From JBFMFR01 sp040752025 (lineage in GTDB: Bacteria; Chloroflexota; Anaerolineae; Anaerolineales; UBA4823), in contig JBFMFR010000054.1 of the NCBI GenBank assembly GCA_040752025.1, positions 1 through 48,923 of the forward strand: a stretch of 48,923 bases of DNA. Direction: 5' to 3'. Made by a program: the position numbers and the translations under genes. Under the pieces are notes generated by a model. The model did no database searches and was not told where the DNA came from. It saw only the letters and a program-made list of their open reading frames with translations. Shown here piece by piece: positions 1 to 8,546 of this stretch (within the stretch, counting starts at the first letter, position 1; each line of letters starts with the position of its first letter).

Positions 1-81
1 GGATACCGCTTCGCTCTTACCCACTTTTCCACACCCTCTACTACGATTACGCCGGCGATCCACCTCTTTCCCTGGCTGCCC

Positions 82-3000
82 TCAACAACTTTCTCTCAAT
101 ACCCTTGACGGTTCTAAACATCTGTAAGCCGGCGTGCCGGGGCAGAGGTCGTCCGTGCGGTAGTGCTTGCCCCGCAGGCGGTTGAGCTCGTCGTAATACA
201 GACAGATGCGCTGCTGGCGGGCGTCGGTCTGCCGCACCAGGTTGCCCACCGCATCGTAGGCGTAATACCACGTGCCCATGTCGGGGTCTTCCATGCTGGT
301 CTTGCGCCCGGCGTAATCATACTCCAGGCTGGTGGTGTACAGCCCGCTGTTGACCACCTGCTCCAGGCGGTCCAGGGCGTCGTAGCTGTAGGCGATCTGC
401 GGGTTGAGCGGGTTGTTCACGTTCACGCCGTTCAAGGGGATCACCTGCGCCGTTCGTCCCCACACATCGTACAGCGTGCGCGTGGCGTTGCCGCCCGGGT
501 CGGTCAGGCGCGTTTCCAGGTCGAAGTAAGCGAAACTGGCAAAGGTCCCGTCCGGGGCGGTCTGCGTGGCCGTGCGCCCCAGCACGTCGTAGGCAGTGTG
601 GCTGGAGGCGCGGCTGGCATTGCGCGGCTGGAAGCCTGCCTGGAGCGTCTCCGTGTAAGGCACGGACTGCTGCACCACCTGCCCGTAGTCGTTGTACCAG
701 GTGTCCACGGTCACGGTGTACACGCCGGTGTCCAGCACCGTCCCCGGCGTTTGCGCCTGGATCATCTGCCCCAGGCCGTCGTAATAGCGCCGGAAGGTGG
801 CATATTCCTGTTCTTCGATGCGCTGGCGCAGCTCGATCCAGTACGGCGCCAGGCTGTCGTGGTAGCTGAACTGCATCGTCGGGTATTGGGCGCTGTCGCC
901 GGGGCGCACGATATCCACAGGCCGCCCGAAGTTGTCGTAGCTCACCGTCACGCTCGTGTCCGGCCCGTTGGGCCCCGTCAGGCTGGTGGGCAGCCCCAGG
1001 TTGTAATCGTAGGTGTAGCTGAACGTGTGCCCCAGGTCGTTGGTCTGGGCCAGGGCGTAGGCGTGGTAGGTCGTGTCGTAGGTGCTGGTGATGGTCTGGG
1101 CGTGCTCCAGGGCCAGTTGGGCGTAGCTGCCCTCGCTGTTGTAGACCGTGGAGGTCAGCGGGTTGCCCCACTCGTCGTAGGTGTAGGCCTGGTCCAGGTA
1201 GCGCGGCTCGCTGTAGTTGGCCCCCGCGAAGCGCAGCAGCGTGCGCTGGGCGGTGAGCGAGCCGGTGATCGGCGCCTGGCTGTAGAGCGTCTGCCCATCG
1301 TACAGGTTCCACGACGAGCTCAACAGCAGGCTGTCCGGCAGGAAGCCCGGGTAACTGCTCGAGCAGGCCCCGTCGAAGCTGTTCGCCGGGCAGGCGTACC
1401 GGTTGTGGATGCCCGGCAGGCCCACCAGGTAGGGCGCGCCGTCGTTGGGGGAATAGCCGGTCAGCGCCAGGCGGTAGTCGCGCCACTGGTTCAGCCCGGC
1501 GTCCCAGGCGGCTTCCAGGCTGCGCGTGCGGTTGCCGTAATCGCCGTAGGTGTAGCTGGCGCGCCGCCCCACCCACTCGGCGTCGCCTTCGAAGTTCAGG
1601 CTGGTGGCGTGGTCCAGGCGCGCCCAGGGCAGGTTGGAGAGCGGATCGGTGACCACGCTGTACAACTGCTCGCTCAGGCTGTACAGGCGGCCTTCGCTGT
1701 AGCCGTCCAGCCAGGCCCCGCCCTGGTAGGGTTCGTGTCCGCCGCCGGAAGCGGCGCTGTCTTTGAAAGAAAACTTCAGGCGCCAGGTCTGGTTGGCGGG
1801 CATGGCCTGGCGGTAGAAGCTCAGCGCCGCCGGGTCGTCGCGCTTCCACAGGCGCATCAGGAACTGCCCGTCGTCGTCGACCGCCAGCAGCGCCACGTAC
1901 CAGGCGTCGCGGGCGAAGCTGGTCTGCCCGAGCAGGGCCGCCTGGTGCGCTCCCGAGCCGTCGGTGTACTCGGCTTGCAGGCTGCCGTCCGGCTTGAAGT
2001 ACACTCCCCAGCGGTAACTGCCGCTTTCCAAAGCCAGCTTGGCTTCGCTGCTGGTCGTCCCGCTCAACTGGAACTGCGCCAGGGCGAAATCGCCGTCGGT
2101 CAGGCTGCTGTTCAGGCGTTGGGCGCCGCGCCAGGTGGTCGCCCCCGGCAGCTTGAGCGCCGGGTCGCCGCGCAGGCGCGCCACCACTGGCGCGCCGCCG
2201 TCGCAGCCCTCCCAGGCGGAGGGGTTCAGGCTGCCGTTAGTGAAATCGTCCTGGAACTCCTGGGTGGTGACCAGGCTGGCGCTGGCCCGCCCGCGGCGGT
2301 CATCGTCCTGGTAGAAGTAGGTGGTATTGACGCGCCCGTCCGGGCCGATCTGCTCCACTGCGGCGTGGCCGCGGAACTCGGAGTAGATCAGGTTGGGCGG
2401 CAGGGGATAAAATGGGATCTCCGGATCGGGGACCGGCGGGGTGTAGGCGCTGGCCGAATGCAGGCTGTCGTTGGTGGCCGGCTCGTCGTAGCGGTATTGG
2501 AACACGGACGGCGCGGCTTCCACGCCATCGTAGACGCGCTGCTCCAGCACACGGTAGCGCGAGGTCAGTTGGAAGATCTCGATGGCGTTGACCCGGCAGG
2601 CCGAGCTGCAGTACAGGTACAGCGCCCCGCTGCGGGCGCTGGCGGGCAGCGCCTGGCGGGTGACCAGGGTGATCGTGGCGATGGAGGAGATGCTGCTGTA
2701 CTCTTCGGCGTAGATCTGCCCGTCGGCCACCAGCCCCAGGCGCACGGTAGAGACCGTGCGCGAGTCGCCGCGCACTTTCACCGACAGGCGGTAGCCCGCC
2801 CCCGGCTGGAGCAGGGTGGAGGGGATCACGCGGGTGGCCTGGCCGGCCAGCAGCAGGTCGCCCTGGCTTCTACAGCCGATGTAGTCGCGCGGGCCGGGGT
2901 TGTAGAGCTGCATCATCGGGCGCCAGTCGGGATGGCCGGGCAGGCCGTAGTCCACGCAGCCGCGGGGTATGTAGCTGCGCTTCAGGCGGTGGTTCTCCAG

Positions 3001-5076
3001 CTCGTACCAGGGGGCGGCGTCGTAAGTGAACTGCACCGCCCCGCCGTAGCCGTTCTCTCCCTGGCTGAGGTGCAACTGGTCGTAGCTGAAGATCGTCTCG
3101 GGCAGGCTGTCGTCGCCGTTCAGGCCGACTTCTTCCACCTTCCACAGCGTCAGGGTCGGGCCGCCGCCCGACCACAGGTAGTCGGGGTAGATCGATTGGG
3201 CGGCCGGGGCGTAGGTGAAGTCGTAGCGGCGCACGTCCTGCCCCTGGTTGCGCACGTGCACGGCTTTCAGGCGGTAGCTCTGGTAGAAGTTCTCGGCGTG
3301 TTCATCGATCCAGCGCGTGCTGTAGTCGCTGCGCGCTTCGCGCTCGAAGTACACCTGGTACTGCCCGTTGGCGTAGGAGACCGTCTCGGGGTAGATGTGG
3401 CGGGTGTAATACTCGTAGAAGGGCACTTGGGGCGTCCAGCATTTGTGCTTTTTCTGCTGTTGGTCGCGGAAGCTGCTGAAGGTCACTTCCTGCCCGTAGA
3501 TGTTGCGGATCTTGGACAGCGACCAGCGCCAGGTGGCGTAGGTGGTCAGCGGCTCCTGGCCGATGTCGTCGCAGTCGTCGATGCGGTCGAAGGGGTAGAT
3601 GGCGCGGTCGTTGCTTACCAGGCCGAAGATGTACTGCGTGCCGCTCTTGTCCCAGGCCGTCCACACGTCAGTATCTTCGTCGTAGTAGATACGCCAGAAC
3701 CCGGCGTCAGGGGTGTAGTAGTAATCCTGGTTCTGGTGGTGGTACTGCCGGAGCTGGCTCTCCACCCCGGCGGCCGAGATGACGAAGGTATCGTCTTCCA
3801 GGATGTCCTCGGTGTTGTACATGTAGCGCTCGATGTAGCCGGTCTCCAGCGACCAGCCCATGCCCACCCAGGAAGCCTGGGTCTGGCCCAGGATGGCGTT
3901 ATCGCTGGCCTGGCTGTTGTAGGACAGGTTCAGGCTGGGGGCCAGCCCGCCCGGGCCGGGGGGCGTCCACAGCGGCAGGGAGTAATTGGCCGCCCCGCTG
4001 AAAGCCGAGACCTGGAAAGCTTGCAGGCTGGGCAGGCGGCTTTCTTCCCAACTGGTCGTGCTGATGTCGAAGACGGTCAGGTGGTCGGAGGTGGCCGTCA
4101 GGCGCTGGTTGGCCGTGTCCACCTGGGTAGGCAGCATCTGCCAATCGCGCCGGGCTTCGTCGTAATAGTACAGGCGCAGGTTGGCCTCCTGGCCGGCGAA
4201 CTGTTCTGCGTCGTAGGCGACTTCGATGCTCAGGGGCTGCTCGAAATGGCGTACTTCAACCTGGTCCGCCTGGCTGCGGGCGACGATCTCGAAAGGCGCT
4301 CCGCTCAGCGAGAAGGGCGGGGTGTGGGCCGCCAGCGGGGGCCGTATGCGCACGGCCAGGCCGCCGGCCTGGGCCGGGAAGCGCACGCGCACGCGCCCGC
4401 CCAGTCCCTGGGCCGCGCCGCCGGAGGCGGGCAGCCGGCTCAGCCCGTCTTCGGGGATCGACAGGCTCAGCTCGGCCAGGGTCTTGGCCGAGCTGAGCAA
4501 GGCGCTCTGCACCAGGCTGGCTTGCAGGTCGAACGGCCCCTGGGCCTCGGCGGCCACCGCCAGGGTCAGCAGGCCCTGGCTGGCGTCGAGCGGCAGGCGC
4601 AGCCGGCCGCTAACAGGATCGAAGTTACCTTCCTGCCCGGGGGCCGGTGTGAAGGCTGGCGGGAGCTGCAAATGCAGTTCCAGATTCTTGGGCTTCTGCG
4701 CCGGGTCCAGGCCCCAGGCCAGCATCAGGTTCTCGCCGGGGCGGGCCGGCCCCAGGGCTTGCAGGCGCAGCAAGCCTTCCTGCGCGGCGCCGGCCAGGAT
4801 TTCGGCGGCCAGCGCCGCGGCGAACTCCTCGGCGGCCTGCGGGCTGGTTTCCAGGTCCTCGGGGGGCAGCGGCTGCGGGGTGGGGGCCGCCTGGACGGGC
4901 TGCGAGACAGCCTGCACTGACGCCTCGGCCAGCGGGGCGGGCGCCGGGCTTTCCGGCGCGGCCGCCTGGACGGGCGCCGGCCTCCATCCCGGCAGCAGCA
5001 TGGACAGGATCAGGACGGCGTGCAGCAGCGACAGGCCGAGCTTGCGCAGCAAAGAAGAAGCAGACAAAGCAGACAT
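82..5076 (-). CDS. Secreted RHS/YD-repeat protein, 3' end apparently truncated
   Basis: A 1664-residue protein of the RHS/YD-repeat superfamily, large secreted beta-cage shells that often carry a variable C-terminal toxin. The start is the ATG at 5076, preceded by GGAGGGG (5080-5086). It opens with a hydrophobic signal peptide ending near an AQAA-like site (residues 20-40), then a Pro/Ala-rich stretch, a SpvB/TcaC-like N-terminal region, and Tyr-Asp repeats toward the C-terminus (YDVLGR, YDALDR, YDYAGR, YDAVGN, YDELNR). The repeats stop abruptly: after LCPGTP the reading frame runs about 15 unrelated residues to a stop at 82-84. The conserved RHS core and tip expected further on are absent, so I infer loss of the 3' end by rearrangement, insertion or misassembly. 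No immunity-type gene is visible. The gene stands alone on its strand. The family call is firm; the toxin role is not shown. Confidence 0.85.
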   Translation of the reverse strand: MSALSASSLLRKLGLSLLHAVLILSMLLPGWRPAPVQAAAPESPAPAPLAEASVQAVSQPVQAAPTPQPLPPEDLETSPQAAEEFAAALAAEILAGAAQEGLLRLQALGPARPGENLMLAWGLDPAQKPKNLELHLQLPPAFTPAPGQEGNFDPVSGRLRLPLDASQGLLTLAVAAEAQGPFDLQASLVQSALLSSAKTLAELSLSIPEDGLSRLPASGGAAQGLGGRVRVRFPAQAGGLAVRIRPPLAAHTPPFSLSGAPFEIVARSQADQVEVRHFEQPLSIEVAYDAEQFAGQEANLRLYYYDEARRDWQMLPTQVDTANQRLTATSDHLTVFDISTTSWEESRLPSLQAFQVSAFSGAANYSLPLWTPPGPGGLAPSLNLSYNSQASDNAILGQTQASWVGMGWSLETGYIERYMYNTEDILEDDTFVISAAGVESQLRQYHHQNQDYYYTPDAGFWRIYYDEDTDVWTAWDKSGTQYIFGLVSNDRAIYPFDRIDDCDDIGQEPLTTYATWRWSLSKIRNIYGQEVTFSSFRDQQQKKHKCWTPQVPFYEYYTRHIYPETVSYANGQYQVYFEREARSDYSTRWIDEHAENFYQSYRLKAVHVRNQGQDVRRYDFTYAPAAQSIYPDYLWSGGGPTLTLWKVEEVGLNGDDSLPETIFSYDQLHLSQGENGYGGAVQFTYDAAPWYELENHRLKRSYIPRGCVDYGLPGHPDWRPMMQLYNPGPRDYIGCRSQGDLLLAGQATRVIPSTLLQPGAGYRLSVKVRGDSRTVSTVRLGLVADGQIYAEEYSSISSIATITLVTRQALPASARSGALYLYCSSACRVNAIEIFQLTSRYRVLEQRVYDGVEAAPSVFQYRYDEPATNDSLHSASAYTPPVPDPEIPFYPLPPNLIYSEFRGHAAVEQIGPDGRVNTTYFYQDDDRRGRASASLVTTQEFQDDFTNGSLNPSAWEGCDGGAPVVARLRGDPALKLPGATTWRGAQRLNSSLTDGDFALAQFQLSGTTSSEAKLALESGSYRWGVYFKPDGSLQAEYTDGSGAHQAALLGQTSFARDAWYVALLAVDDDGQFLMRLWKRDDPAALSFYRQAMPANQTWRLKFSFKDSAASGGGHEPYQGGAWLDGYSEGRLYSLSEQLYSVVTDPLSNLPWARLDHATSLNFEGDAEWVGRRASYTYGDYGNRTRSLEAAWDAGLNQWRDYRLALTGYSPNDGAPYLVGLPGIHNRYACPANSFDGACSSSYPGFLPDSLLLSSSWNLYDGQTLYSQAPITGSLTAQRTLLRFAGANYSEPRYLDQAYTYDEWGNPLTSTVYNSEGSYAQLALEHAQTITSTYDTTYHAYALAQTNDLGHTFSYTYDYNLGLPTSLTGPNGPDTSVTVSYDNFGRPVDIVRPGDSAQYPTMQFSYHDSLAPYWIELRQRIEEQEYATFRRYYDGLGQMIQAQTPGTVLDTGVYTVTVDTWYNDYGQVVQQSVPYTETLQAGFQPRNASRASSHTAYDVLGRTATQTAPDGTFASFAYFDLETRLTDPGGNATRTLYDVWGRTAQVIPLNGVNVNNPLNPQIAYSYDALDRLEQVVNSGLYTTSLEYDYAGRKTSMEDPDMGTWYYAYDAVGNLVRQTDARQQRICLYYDELNRLRGKHYRTDDLCPGTPAYRCLEPSRVLRESC

Positions 5077-5197
5077 GTTCCCCTCCGGACAGGCATATGT
5101 TGTTTCTTGGAACGGCCCGAGTGGCCGCTTGATTTCTGTGGTCAGGCGTGATGTATCAGGGTGATTTACCCCCACTGGATGAGGTCCACACGGATAC

Positions 5198-5229
5198 AAT
5201 ATAGCATATCTGGGGGGGGGGGGGATCAA
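5198..5229 (-). promoter_or_regulatory. RHS-gene promoter candidate with C13 tract in the spacer
   Basis: On the minus strand a -35-like TTGATC (5224-5229) is followed by a run of thirteen C (5212-5224, sharing one base with the -35), AGATATGC, and a -10-like TATATT (5198-5203). The present spacer is 20 bp; losing three C would make it 17 bp. Predicted transcription would start near 5191, about 115 bp before the RHS start codon. Confidence 0.45.
5212..5224. repeat. Homopolymer G13/C13 tract
   Basis: Thirteen consecutive G on the plus strand, the longest homopolymer noticed in the window. Such tracts are prone to slipped-strand mispairing. It lies between promoter elements rather than inside a gene. 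Sequencing or assembly error in a long G run is the main alternative. Confidence 0.9.
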
Positions 5230-5252
5230 ATGGCGAATGTCATTTTTCAGAC

Positions 5253-5268
5253 AGTGACGTTTGTCACA
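5253..5268. promoter_or_regulatory. CRP-like palindrome AGTGA-N6-TCACA
   Basis: The sequence fits the CRP/FNR-superfamily half-site pattern TGTGA-N6-TCACA with one mismatch. GTGAC and GTCAC (5254-5258 and 5263-5267) are perfectly complementary around GTTT. It sits about 70 bp upstream of the predicted RHS start site, a usual place for class I activation. A chance palindrome is possible. Confidence 0.35.
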
Positions 5269-5462
5269 TTCAAGTGCGGGCGCGTGCGCCGGGCGACCTG
5301 GCAAACCACTCCATCCCAAAAACAAGCATTGTGTGATATCATGCGCCAGTTGCCTGGCAGCAGAAGTGTTTCAGCACAGGTTACATCTGAATTCAGCGCG
5401 CGCCCGTGATGGTTGGATCGATCCGTCATCTGGTTGCGCCGATCCCAAGATGGAGTTTGATG

Positions 5463-6416
5463 ATGATAAGCGCATTTGATTCCGTAACATTTCGCCCTCC
5501 CACCCAAGCAGATGCTCCAGCCTGCCTGGATTTGATGATCCGCCGCGACGTGTCGGAATACGGCGAATCGGATTCGGATATGGACGATTTGCTGTACGAT
5601 TGGCAGGTCATCGATATGCAGCAAGATGCCTGGCTGGCTTATACCCCCCAGGGCGACCTGATCGGGTATGGCGTGGTGTTGCCGGTCGGGGCAGTCTACC
5701 GCTATGATTTCTGCGCCGACCCAACCTGGGAAGGCCCCGAGCTGAGCCGGGCGCTGCTGGCGCGCTGCGAGGGGCGCGCCCGTTCTCTGTTGCAGGTGCG
5801 CGAGGGCAAGGCGCGGGTAATGACGCGCACCTACCTGGCGCACGTCAACCAGCGCGACGCGGAGATCGTGAAGCAGGCGGGTTTCGAAGCGGTGAAGTAT
5901 CACTTCCAGATGTACATCGATATGAAGGATGTGACGGCTGAACCGCGCTGGCCGGCGGGGATTACGCTGCGCATGGTGAAACCAGGGGAAGATGATCGCA
6001 GGCTGCATGCCTTTATCCAGGCGGCTTTCGAGCGCCCAGGACGCACAGCGCAGAATTTCGAAGACTGGAAAGCATTTATGATGCGGCCTGATGTTTTCAA
6101 GCCCGATCTGTGGGTCCTGGCGCTGGAGGGCGAGGAGATCGTGGGTGCCTGCCTGGGCTTCGAGTACCCCGAGGGGGGCTGGGTGCGGCAGTTGGGCGTT
6201 TCGCCGGCCTGGCGCGGTAAAGGGCTGGGGGCAGCGCTGCTGTTGAACGCTTTCGGTGAGTTCAAGCGGCGCGGCTTCGAGCAGGTTGGGTTGGTGGTCG
6301 AATCGGACAACCCTACGGCGATGCAGTTCTATCAAAGAGTTGGGATGTATTGCAAGCGCCAGTATGACGAATACGTTAAGTGGATCGAGGCCGGCGAAGC
6401 TCAACTGGCGGGTTAA
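5463..6416 (+). CDS. Tandem GNAT-family N-acetyltransferase
   Basis: A 317-residue protein with two GNAT folds in tandem, the layout of mycothiol-synthase-like acetyltransferases. The N-terminal half (about residues 5-150) is GNAT-like without a clear acetyl-CoA signature. The C-terminal half (about 165-315) has the acetyl-CoA pyrophosphate loop in VSPAWRGKGLGAALL, then ESDNPTAMQFYQRVG, typical of beta4-alpha3-beta5. It would transfer an acyl group from CoA to an amine; the substrate cannot be read from the sequence. I chose ATG 5463 because GGAG at 5452-5455 is 7 bases upstream; ATG 5460 is an alternative. Its stop overlaps by 4 bp the stop of the convergent MFS gene. Confidence 0.85.
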   Translation: MISAFDSVTFRPPTQADAPACLDLMIRRDVSEYGESDSDMDDLLYDWQVIDMQQDAWLAYTPQGDLIGYGVVLPVGAVYRYDFCADPTWEGPELSRALLARCEGRARSLLQVREGKARVMTRTYLAHVNQRDAEIVKQAGFEAVKYHFQMYIDMKDVTAEPRWPAGITLRMVKPGEDDRRLHAFIQAAFERPGRTAQNFEDWKAFMMRPDVFKPDLWVLALEGEEIVGACLGFEYPEGGWVRQLGVSPAWRGKGLGAALLLNAFGEFKRRGFEQVGLVVESDNPTAMQFYQRVGMYCKRQYDEYVKWIEAGEAQLAG

Positions 6417-7579
6417 GGCGCGCTGCGGCGCAAGATCAGCCAGCTCAAGAAGTAGCCCAGGATGGCGAAGGGATAGAGCCAGCGAGCGCCGAGCAGATCG
6501 TATAGGGCGCCAGCCAGAGGATTGGCCATTATGGCGACCAGAGAGGCCAGGGTAACGTTGTAGAGCGCCAGGGCCGTGCGCGTCTCTTGCGGGCGGGTGC
6601 CCCTGGCGATGGAATTTACCAGGGCAATGGTGTACAGGCTGAAAGCGATGCCTCCAATGGCGCGCTCGACCAGGATCGTGGCTACGGATGGAAAGAGAAA
6701 GACCAGGGCGCGCAGCGGCACGTACATCAGCATGGCGGTTTGGAGAAGCTGATATGGGCTCTTTTTGCGTACCAGGCGATCGGCCCATAACATGCCGGGC
6801 AGTTCGACAGCGGCGCTGACCATGCTGGCGATGCCGATCACACCCTCGCTGGCCCCCAGGGTGTCCAGGTAGATGGTCTCGAACTGCAGTACGCCGCTGT
6901 TGCCCAGGCCGACCAACACCAGCATGGCGCCCAGGGCGAGCATGATGGGTTTCGCCCGCAGGCTGCTCACCACGGCGCGCAGACCCTGGGTTGGTTGGTG
7001 CTGGATGGCTGGGGGTGAGAAGTAGCGCGCCTGGATGGGAAAAAGCAGCAGCGCGCCGGCTAAGAGGGTGAGGATTGCGCCGAAGAAGCCCGCCAGTAAG
7101 CTGGTCTTTTCGACCAGCCAGCCGCCGAATAACACGGATATGGCCCAGCCCAGCGAAGCCCAGACGCGCACCGAGCCGAAGCCGCTCTTGGTGCCGCCGG
7201 TCACAGATAGAACCAGCGAGTCAGACATGGGGTAGATGCCGGCGCTGACCAGGACGCGCAGCGCGGCCACCAGGGCGATCCAGGCAAAAACCTGCTGCTG
7301 GCTGAGCCACAGGTAGCCCAGGGCGCTGAGCAAGATGGTAGCTTGCAGCAAGGCGCGCGGGTTGTTGATGCGTTCGCTGTGGCTGGTCCAAAACGGCGCG
7401 GCGACCAACGCCACCAGGGAGCCCAGGGCCGCTACCCAGCCGATTTGGGTCCCACTGAGACCCTGGCGAGCGTAGAATAGATTGAGAAAAGGGAAGATGA
7501 ATCCGGCGCCACCCAGGCAGACGAAGTAGTACAGTCGGGTAAAATAGAGATCGCGTCGATCCGGCAGGTGTTGGTTCAC
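6413..7579 (-). CDS. MFS transporter, LacY/nucleoside-permease-like
   Basis: A 388-residue polytopic inner-membrane protein with about 12 hydrophobic helices, typical in length for the major facilitator superfamily. The N-terminus (Tyr-rich RLYYFVCLGGAGF-type first helix) and the SVRVWASLGW segment after helix 4 resemble the MFS_1_like group of nucleoside and sugar symporters. Substrate unknown. The start is GTG (7577-7579). No Shine-Dalgarno sequence is visible, but TATAAT on the minus strand (7589-7594) lies 9 bp upstream, so the mRNA may be leaderless. The gene converges on the GNAT gene with a 4-bp overlap. Confidence 0.85.
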   Translation of the reverse strand: MNQHLPDRRDLYFTRLYYFVCLGGAGFIFPFLNLFYARQGLSGTQIGWVAALGSLVALVAAPFWTSHSERINNPRALLQATILLSALGYLWLSQQQVFAWIALVAALRVLVSAGIYPMSDSLVLSVTGGTKSGFGSVRVWASLGWAISVLFGGWLVEKTSLLAGFFGAILTLLAGALLLFPIQARYFSPPAIQHQPTQGLRAVVSSLRAKPIMLALGAMLVLVGLGNSGVLQFETIYLDTLGASEGVIGIASMVSAAVELPGMLWADRLVRKKSPYQLLQTAMLMYVPLRALVFLFPSVATILVERAIGGIAFSLYTIALVNSIARGTRPQETRTALALYNVTLASLVAIMANPLAGALYDLLGARWLYPFAILGYFLSWLILRRSAP

Positions 7580-7723
7580 AAAGGTGGTATTATAATCTCG
7601 ATTCCGGCTTTTCTGGGCGCCGATGTCGAATCTGCCCGCGATCGTTGAACCGCAGGATGGCTGGCTGGATGATGTGCGCGATATGGGTTACACCTTCGGT
7701 TGATCCGTTAGAAAGGAAGATCT

Positions 7724-8434
7724 ATGTCTACTACCCCCAACTCACCTCAGTCCCTCGGGCGCAGGCTGGCCAGTTTTACGCTGCGCCTGGGACTCTTCCT
7801 GTTGATCTTTATGGCGGCGTTGTTTCTTCCCGCCGGGCGGCTGGACTGGTGGCAGGGCTGGCTGCTAGTGGGTGGTTTCATCCTGCTCGTTACCATTTTC
7901 TCTTTGTGGATGCGGCGCAGGGACCCGGACCTGGTGCGCGAGCGCACGCACATGGCTGAGAACGTCAAGTGGTGGGATAAAGCCATCATGGGCGCGTACA
8001 CGCTGCTGCTGTTGGCCTTGATGATCGTTGCCGGGCTGGACGCGGGACGTTACCAGTGGTCAGCGCCGCCGGCCTGGACGCAGGCGCTGGGCTGGCTGGG
8101 GTTTCTGGCCTGTTTTGCGCTGGTGTGGTGGGCGCAGGCAACCAACACCTATGCCGCCCGCTATGTGCGCATCCAGGATGACCGTGGCCACCAGGTGGTC
8201 TCTGCGGGGCCCTATCACTACATCCGCCACCCGATGTACGCGGCGATTATCCTGCTGATGGTGTGTATCCCGCTGGGGCTGGGCTCGTTGTGGGCGCTGC
8301 TGCCGGGCGGCCTGATCGCGGCGCTGTTTGTGCTGCGCACGGCTTTGGAGGACCGCACCTTGCAAGAGGAACTGCCAGGTTATGCAGAGTATGCAGCGAA
8401 GGTGCGTTTTCGCCTGCTGCCGGGCATCTGGTAA
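7724..8434 (+). CDS. Isoprenylcysteine carboxyl methyltransferase (ICMT)-like membrane methyltransferase
   Basis: A 236-residue integral membrane protein with about five hydrophobic helices. The C-terminal block GPYHYIRHPMY, followed by a hydrophobic stretch and EDRTLQEELPGY...YAAKVRFRLLPG, is the SAM-binding signature of the ICMT/PEMT family. Bacterial members methylate unknown, probably lipid-like or small-molecule substrates; true prenyl-cysteine methylation is not expected. AAGGAAG 6 bases before ATG 7724 supports the start. It is monocistronic between convergent neighbours. Confidence 0.85.
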   Translation: MSTTPNSPQSLGRRLASFTLRLGLFLLIFMAALFLPAGRLDWWQGWLLVGGFILLVTIFSLWMRRRDPDLVRERTHMAENVKWWDKAIMGAYTLLLLALMIVAGLDAGRYQWSAPPAWTQALGWLGFLACFALVWWAQATNTYAARYVRIQDDRGHQVVSAGPYHYIRHPMYAAIILLMVCIPLGLGSLWALLPGGLIAALFVLRTALEDRTLQEELPGYAEYAAKVRFRLLPGIW

Positions 8435-8546
8435 GCGCGCCTGGTGCATTTTATGCAGCCCCTTGATGGGGCGCGCTTACGGCGCAACGTACAGGCGGTG
8501 CGGACCTGCCGGCGCGCGTTCTATCAGGTGACGCCCAGGCCGTGAT

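Larger units (their letters stand above)
5077..5462. other. 386-bp divergent regulatory region between RHS gene and GNAT gene
   Basis: No convincing gene is present. It holds a minus-strand promoter candidate for the RHS gene interrupted by a 13-G run (5212-5224), and a CRP-like palindrome (5253-5268). No clear sigma-70 promoter for the plus-strand GNAT gene was found. Confidence 0.6.

Noticed and set aside
163..4920. A 1585-codon open frame on the plus strand opposite the RHS gene
   Set aside because: It is rich in low-complexity Val/Ala/Arg/Gln, has no recognisable domain, and mirrors the RHS codons; GC-rich genes commonly leave the antisense frame open.
5247..6788. A 513-codon minus-strand frame across the GNAT gene
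   Set aside because: It is antisense to a clear GNAT gene, crosses the convergent MFS gene, and has no family pattern.
7623..7703. A 26-codon frame starting MSNLPAIVEP before the ICMT-like gene
   Set aside because: No ribosome site, no family resemblance and too short to support.
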